A stretch of DNA of 64,000 nucleotides, from contig NC_041002.1 in NCBI RefSeq assembly GCF_004193775.1, positions 33,453,112 to 33,517,111 of the forward strand, in the 5' to 3' direction. Source of the DNA: Glycine soja. Taxonomy: Eukaryota; Streptophyta; Magnoliopsida; Fabales; Fabaceae. Under the pieces are notes generated by a model. The model had not been told where the DNA came from. It saw only the letters and a program-made list of their open reading frames with translations, and did no database searches. The position numbers and the translations under genes were made by a program. Each line of letters starts with the position of its first letter. The first letter of the stretch is position 1. Below, piece after piece: positions 59,145-64,000 of this stretch.

Positions 59145-59564
59145 TGGCCCTCCTCCAGCACTAACGGATATCCCAGGAGCTGGCCGATAGCATCGGCATC
59201 AAACGGGATCCACTGACCCCTTACCCAGGACCTCATGTCACGCACGCCCTCCTTTGTTGGCCAAGCATTGGCATAAAATTCGAGGACTATTTCTGGAATC
59301 GAACTTGGCCATGGGGGTAACTAGTGATGCCCACCGCCGGCGACCTATCTCCTCCTGGAAATCCGTATACTCGTCATCCCTGAGCTGGACGCGTCGCTCC
59401 TGGAGAAACGACCATCCTTTGATGGCCTCGAAGCGCTGCTGGTGTATAGCGCTCCTAAAGCGGTGACTGTCATACTCAGGAGCGGAACTAGTTCCTTCGG
59501 CCGCCTTATCCTTCCTGGACCTCTTTGAGGCGAGCTTCCTCGGGGCCATTTCCTGCGAAGGCAA
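59145..59564 (-). pseudogene. N-terminal part of a second accessory ORF copy, fused to gag
   Basis: Bases 59,145-59,564 repeat 39,720-40,138, the first 140 codons of the accessory ORF, with one extra A (near 59,297) that shifts the frame. The C-terminal two thirds are absent; the sequence runs straight into corrupted gag, producing a chimeric frame (58,994-59,245) that starts as accessory ORF and ends as gag. Confidence 0.88.
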
Positions 59565-61627
59565 ACATTTGGAAAGTTAGTTTTACCAAGAAATGCTACT
59601 CTTAAAACAAAAATGGCATACAACCTCCTCCAATAAACACAAATATCAATGTAAATTTAGAACAAACTCATGCACATACTTCCTTACGGGCGTTCACTCG
59701 CACAAGATATTCTTCTAACTAAGAAAAATGCACCCATGCACAATCAAGGTACCTTCGTCACCTAGATTATTTATATGTACTTCCAAGGTGTATTCGCTAC
59801 CTACATCATATGCACTTCCTTGGCTAAATTTACATACATGCATACTCAAAGCATCTTGGCTACCAAAAATTGCACACGTGCACATTCTGGTATTTCTAAT
59901 ACCTATGCATATACAAACTTTGTGATGAATCTTGGCTATCTACACAATAAGGTGCTGCATTTCATGCTTTTTTTTCAAGTGTTTTTGCTACCTAAAGCCG
60001 CATGCAAATTCAAGTATATTTTCTTTTGTTGACTAAAATTGCATTCAAATTAAAAGGTATTTTTGTAATGTATTTTCTTTACATAACATGCAACATATAT
60101 ATATATTTTTTGTGAGACATTTTGACTACCAAAAATTACATGTACATACATCCAAGTATTTTGCTACCACACCCAAAGTGTAAATTGCCAAAGGTATTTT
60201 GCTACCTATTCTAACCTACACATTTGTGATGAGCAAATTCCTAAACCTCTAGGCGTAGGGAAATTATTGTAGCGTGGCTCATAGCTGATTGCTGGCCAAA
60301 AAGGGTAACTTTACCCAATATGCACCCCCTCTTGTGTTCTTTTGCATAAAAACTTTGGTTCCTAGGCCTAGGGTATATGTGAGGCAATTACTCTAGCCCT
60401 TTCGGAACTGAATGCATGTCCCAAAAAATAGAAAATATGTGCAAACCAAAATGCCCCATGGGTTGTTTCCCTACGAAAATCACGCGCTAATGCCATTGAG
60501 GCATTTCACCGAACACTTGGTGGGCGCGCGTTTAGGCATAAATAGCAAGAGAACGGGGACAATGTGGCATGTCCCATTGCTTCAAAATGCATTATAGGCC
60601 TAGGGCCATCTCATACAAACCCCCAATTCAACCCAATCAAGCAAGAAAACAAAACAAAATTGCCCCATATATTTGAGCACATCCCCACAATTTAGAGCAC
60701 CAAAAGAAGATCAAAATACACCAATGAAAAGCTAGAAAGCTTAAGGATGGAATACTTACTTGTTGGTGATGAATAAAAGCGCAAAACGGAATCGAAGAAT
60801 GCAAAAAGTAGAGATCCAAGGGGTGCAAACTCGTAAATTCCGTGGGTATGGCTTTTGAAAGGGGGGAAAAGAAGTTTTTGAATGCAAAAAACGTCCCCCT
60901 TTCGTCACTTTTATATTTTGGTGCAGGGGTTGCTCGCCCAGGCGAGCTAACCTGCACTTTTTTTTTTTGAGGGGAACATTAACCATGTCCCCTCCTTTTT
61001 CACGTGTTAGCGTTTACCTAACTTGAACCTACTTAAGTCAGAATTAGGCGTCGATTACTTATTTTAAAACAAACAAATAGTAAAAGAAAATTGTGAATAC
61101 AAAGGATACTGGGCTGCCTTGCAGCGACGTTCTCTGCTTGTTTAGCGCAGAGAAGGGGCAACGATCGGTCGGTCGTGACCCCACCCCCACTCGCATCCGT
61201 CCCTATGTACCTGCAAGTAAGAAACAACCAGGTGCGGCCAATCTTGACCGCGTCGTTGTCTTACCTTGATTGGTTTCTGCTGTTCATGTTTTGTCTCTAC
61301 CCCAGAAGGCAGCCCAAGATGATCCTGCCCCTGTTTTACCACAACAATATGCATGCATATACGTATGCATGAATGTTTTCAAACGCAGCAAATTTTAGTG
61401 AAAGTTGGTTTAGGTTCAATTTTAATTAAGCGCTTGGGGCATCCATGAACTGAGCGGAAGGGCTCAGGTGATCACAAATTAACGCAAGGTTTGAAACCAA
61501 CGTGAGGACTAAAGCCTCGAATCCACGTTCATTTCGAGAGATACAGTAGACGGGGAATCCCCGGGGGAAATCCAGAAGACACATAAAGATAAAGAACATG
61601 CAGCGACATCCTTAATTGCCCCAGATT
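59565..61627 (-). repeat. Second copy of the spacer between accessory ORF and integrase
   Basis: Base-for-base copy of 40,139-42,205. The differences I found are single-base losses: CTAAACC to CTAACC, GCAAAATT to GCAAATT, one C in the run at about 60,895, and one C at about 61,443. It includes the hairpin at about 60,922-60,958. Confidence 0.93.
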
Positions 61628-61894
61628 TTAAGCATAATATCGCTTGACGACATCAAAATTCACGGCTGAGGGTAGCTCTTCGCCATCCATGTTGGTAAGC
61701 ACCAGGGCTCCTCCGGAAAAAGCCCTCTTCACAACAAAAGGCCCTTCGTAGTTTGGGGCCCATTTTCCTCGATTGTCCTTGACAGCATGGGACATTTTCT
61801 TTAGCACAAGGTCTCCCTCATGGAACTTGCGCAAGCGTACCTTCTTGTCGAATGCACTCTTCATTCTTTGCTGGTACAAGCGCCCATGACTCAT
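61628..61894 (-). pseudogene. Second copy of integrase C-terminal domain
   Basis: Identical in protein to 42,206-42,472 (88 codons with the GPF-type module), and separated from the next pol segment by the same in-frame TAG. Confidence 0.9.
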
Positions 61895-61927
61895 GGCCGT
61901 TAATCGCTTACCCTCAATGAGGTTGAG

Positions 61928-64000
61928 CTAGTCATAGCGCGTTTGAGCCCACTCTGATTCCTTTAATCCGGATTCTGCCAAGATCCTTAACGACAGGACT
62001 TCTACCTCAAACGGTAACACAGCCTCCATCCCATATACTAATGAGAACGGCGTTGCCCCAGTTGACGTTCGCACTGAAGTTCGGTAACCGTGTAACGCGA
62101 ATGAGAGCATTTCGTGCCAATCTCTGTACGACACGGTCATCTTTTGGATAATCTTTTTGATATTTTTATTGGCCGCTTCCATGGCTCCATTCATCTTTGG
62201 CCGGTAGGGTGTGGAATTGTGATGCTGGATTTTAAACTCCTCGCACATTTCCCCCATCATCTTGTTATTCAGGTTGGTGCCGTTGTCCGTGATAATCTTC
62301 CTCGGCAAACCATATCGGCAGATGATCTCTTTCTTAATGAACCTGACCACCACACTCCTCGTGACATTGGTGTAGGAGGCCGCCTCGACCCACTTGGTAA
62401 AATAATCTATCGCTACGAGAATGAAGCGATGACCATTTGAGGCCTTGGGCTCAATGGCCCCGATGACATCTATTCCCCACATGGAGAAAGGCCAAGGGGC
62501 AGACATGACATTCAGAGGATGCGGTGGAGCATTGACATTGTCTGCGAACGCTTGACATTTGTGGCATTTCCTTACATGGACACAACAATCACTTTCCATG
62601 GTAAGCCAGTAATAACCTGCTCTTAGGATCTTCCTGGCCATAGCATGCCCGTTGGCGTGCGTTCCAAACGAGCCCTCATGGACTTCCTCGATCATGTGAT
62701 TTGCCTCCCCGGCATCCACACACCGCAGGAGTGTCATGTCATGATTTCTCTTATACAGTATGCTTCCGCTCATGAAGAAATCGGCCGCCAATCTTCTCAA
62801 TGTCCTCTTATCATTGTCGGCAATCTCTGGCGGGTATTCTTTGCTTACGACATATCGCTTGATGTCGAAATACCAAGGCTTTCTGTCCCGTTCCTCTTCT
62901 ACTTGGCAACAATGCGCGGGTTTGCCACGACACCAAAATTCAATGTATGGTAGATCCCCATGCGGCGTTAGCTGGAACATAGACGTCAAAGTAGCAAGCG
63001 CATCCGCCATTTGATTTTCCTCGCGGGGAACATGATGGAAGGAGATCTCATCAAAGGTCTTAGCCAATTCCTTGATATAGGCTTTGTAGGGTATCAGCTT
63101 GGGATCTCTAGTTTCCCATTCCCCTCTCAGCTGATGGATTACCAACGCTGAGTCGCCGTACACCTTGAGTAGTTTGACATTGGAGTCAATCGCTGCCTGG
63201 ACGGCCAGGGCACATGCTTCATACTCGGCCATGTTGTTGGTGCAGTCGAATCCTAGCCTGGCTATGAAAGGTACACATTGATTGTCCAGAGAGACCAATA
63301 CTGCTCCAACGCCATGGCCTAGAATGTTTGACGCTCCGTCAAACCATACGGTCCATTTGTCCCGATCTTCGTCCAATTTTTCCTCAAACAAGGCCATGAT
63401 GTCCTCATCCGGGAATTCAGGATGCATGGGCTGATAGTCGTTAAGAGGCTGTTGAGCCAAATAATCTGCTAAGGCGCTTCCTTTTATCGCCTTTTGGGTG
63501 ACGTAAACTATATCAAACTCGGATAGCAGGACTTGCCACCGGGCGATTCGTCCCGTGTGAGCTGGCTTTTCAAAGATGTACTTAACCGGGTCCATCTTGG
63601 ATATCAACCAGGCAGTATGGCTCAGCATGTACTGCCTTAGGCGATGGGATGCCCATACTAAAGCACAACACGTTCTTTCAAGCAAGGAGTAATTCATTTC
63701 ATAGGTCGTGAACTTCTTACTTAGGTAGTAAACAGCGCGCTCTTTCTTTCCGGATTCGTCATGTTGCCCCAGCATACACCCCATCGACTCGTCTAAGATT
63801 GTCATGTACAAGATGAGAGGCCTTCCAGGTACCGGTGGCATAAGCACGGGAGGATTCATAAGGCACTTCTTGATCCTTCCAAAAGCTTCTTGGCAATCCT
63901 CATTCCAGCGATCAGTTTGGTTTTTGCGTAAGAGTTTGAACAACGGCTCACAAATGGTGGTGAGCTGCGATATGAATCTGGCAATATAATTCAAGCGTCC
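61928..64000 (-). pseudogene. Second copy of pol (RNase H, aRNH, integrase), cut by window end
   Basis: Same protein as 42,506-44,567 over its whole visible length (688 codons from an internal Met), including both RNase H domains and the D-60-D-35-E integrase triad. It runs off the right edge of the window while still open, before the RT stop position. Confidence 0.92.

Noticed and set aside
58994..59245. Novel 83-codon fusion gene
   Set aside because: Chimera of accessory ORF and gag created at the suspect join at 59,142-59,145.
51515..64000. Biological tandem amplification of the Ogre element
   Set aside because: Joins lack LTRs and fuse unrelated positions, and the differences seen are mainly single-base indels; an assembly artefact explains this better, though only read data can settle it.

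Overview
The window is plant nuclear DNA, most likely from a legume close to soybean (Glycine). The reasons are an intact plant L-type lectin receptor kinase, spliced plant gene fragments, AT-rich intergenic DNA, and retroelement families whose short motifs (CGCTTAGCG, CTCGCCCAGGCGAG) I associate with Glycine repeats. The genus is an inference; the plant and transposon content is read directly from the sequence.

Layout. 1-3.5 kb: a decayed hAT transposon with an internal (AT)n(AG)n microsatellite. 5.7-7.8 kb, minus strand: the one intact host gene, a 687-codon intronless lectin receptor-like kinase. 9.8-13.9 kb: a long LTR-like element carrying a 5'-truncated RTE-type LINE with a perfect 17-bp target-site duplication. 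14.6-15.0 kb: a small solo LTR. 15.15-15.63 kb: three correctly spliced exons of a PurE (AIR carboxylase) domain without the rest of the gene. 19.4-25.7 kb: a degenerate CACTA (En/Spm) element with TNP2-, DUF4218-, DUF4216- and TNPA-like remnants; only its left end was found. 29.05-34.3 kb: the 3' part of a minus-strand LTR retrotransposon rich in CGCTTAGCG. 34.3-51.5 kb: a Tat/Ogre-type Ty3 retrotransposon nested inside it, also on the minus strand.

Reading right to left, the Ogre-type element has a broken ORF1, gag, protease with G-patch, a probable 182-nt intron, reverse transcriptase, RNase H, a second archaeal-type RNase H, DD35E integrase, a spacer, an extra sense ORF, tandem repeats, a polypurine tract and the 3' LTR. 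The extra ORF has a homologue at the same place in the neighbouring CGCTTAGCG element.

From 51,515 to the end the sequence repeats the Ogre internal region twice more. 51,515-59,142 is a corrupted copy of 42,211-49,016: one-base indels in its outer parts and very heavy insertions in the middle. 59,145-64,000 is almost identical to 39,720-44,578, and the few differences I found are single-base indels. The joins fuse unrelated parts of the element and no 5' LTR appears. I read this as a probable assembly or gap-filling artefact, not biology. The best biological leads are the shared accessory ORF with its palindromic motif arrays, the repeated hairpin motif in LTR and 3' UTR, and the isolated PurE exons.
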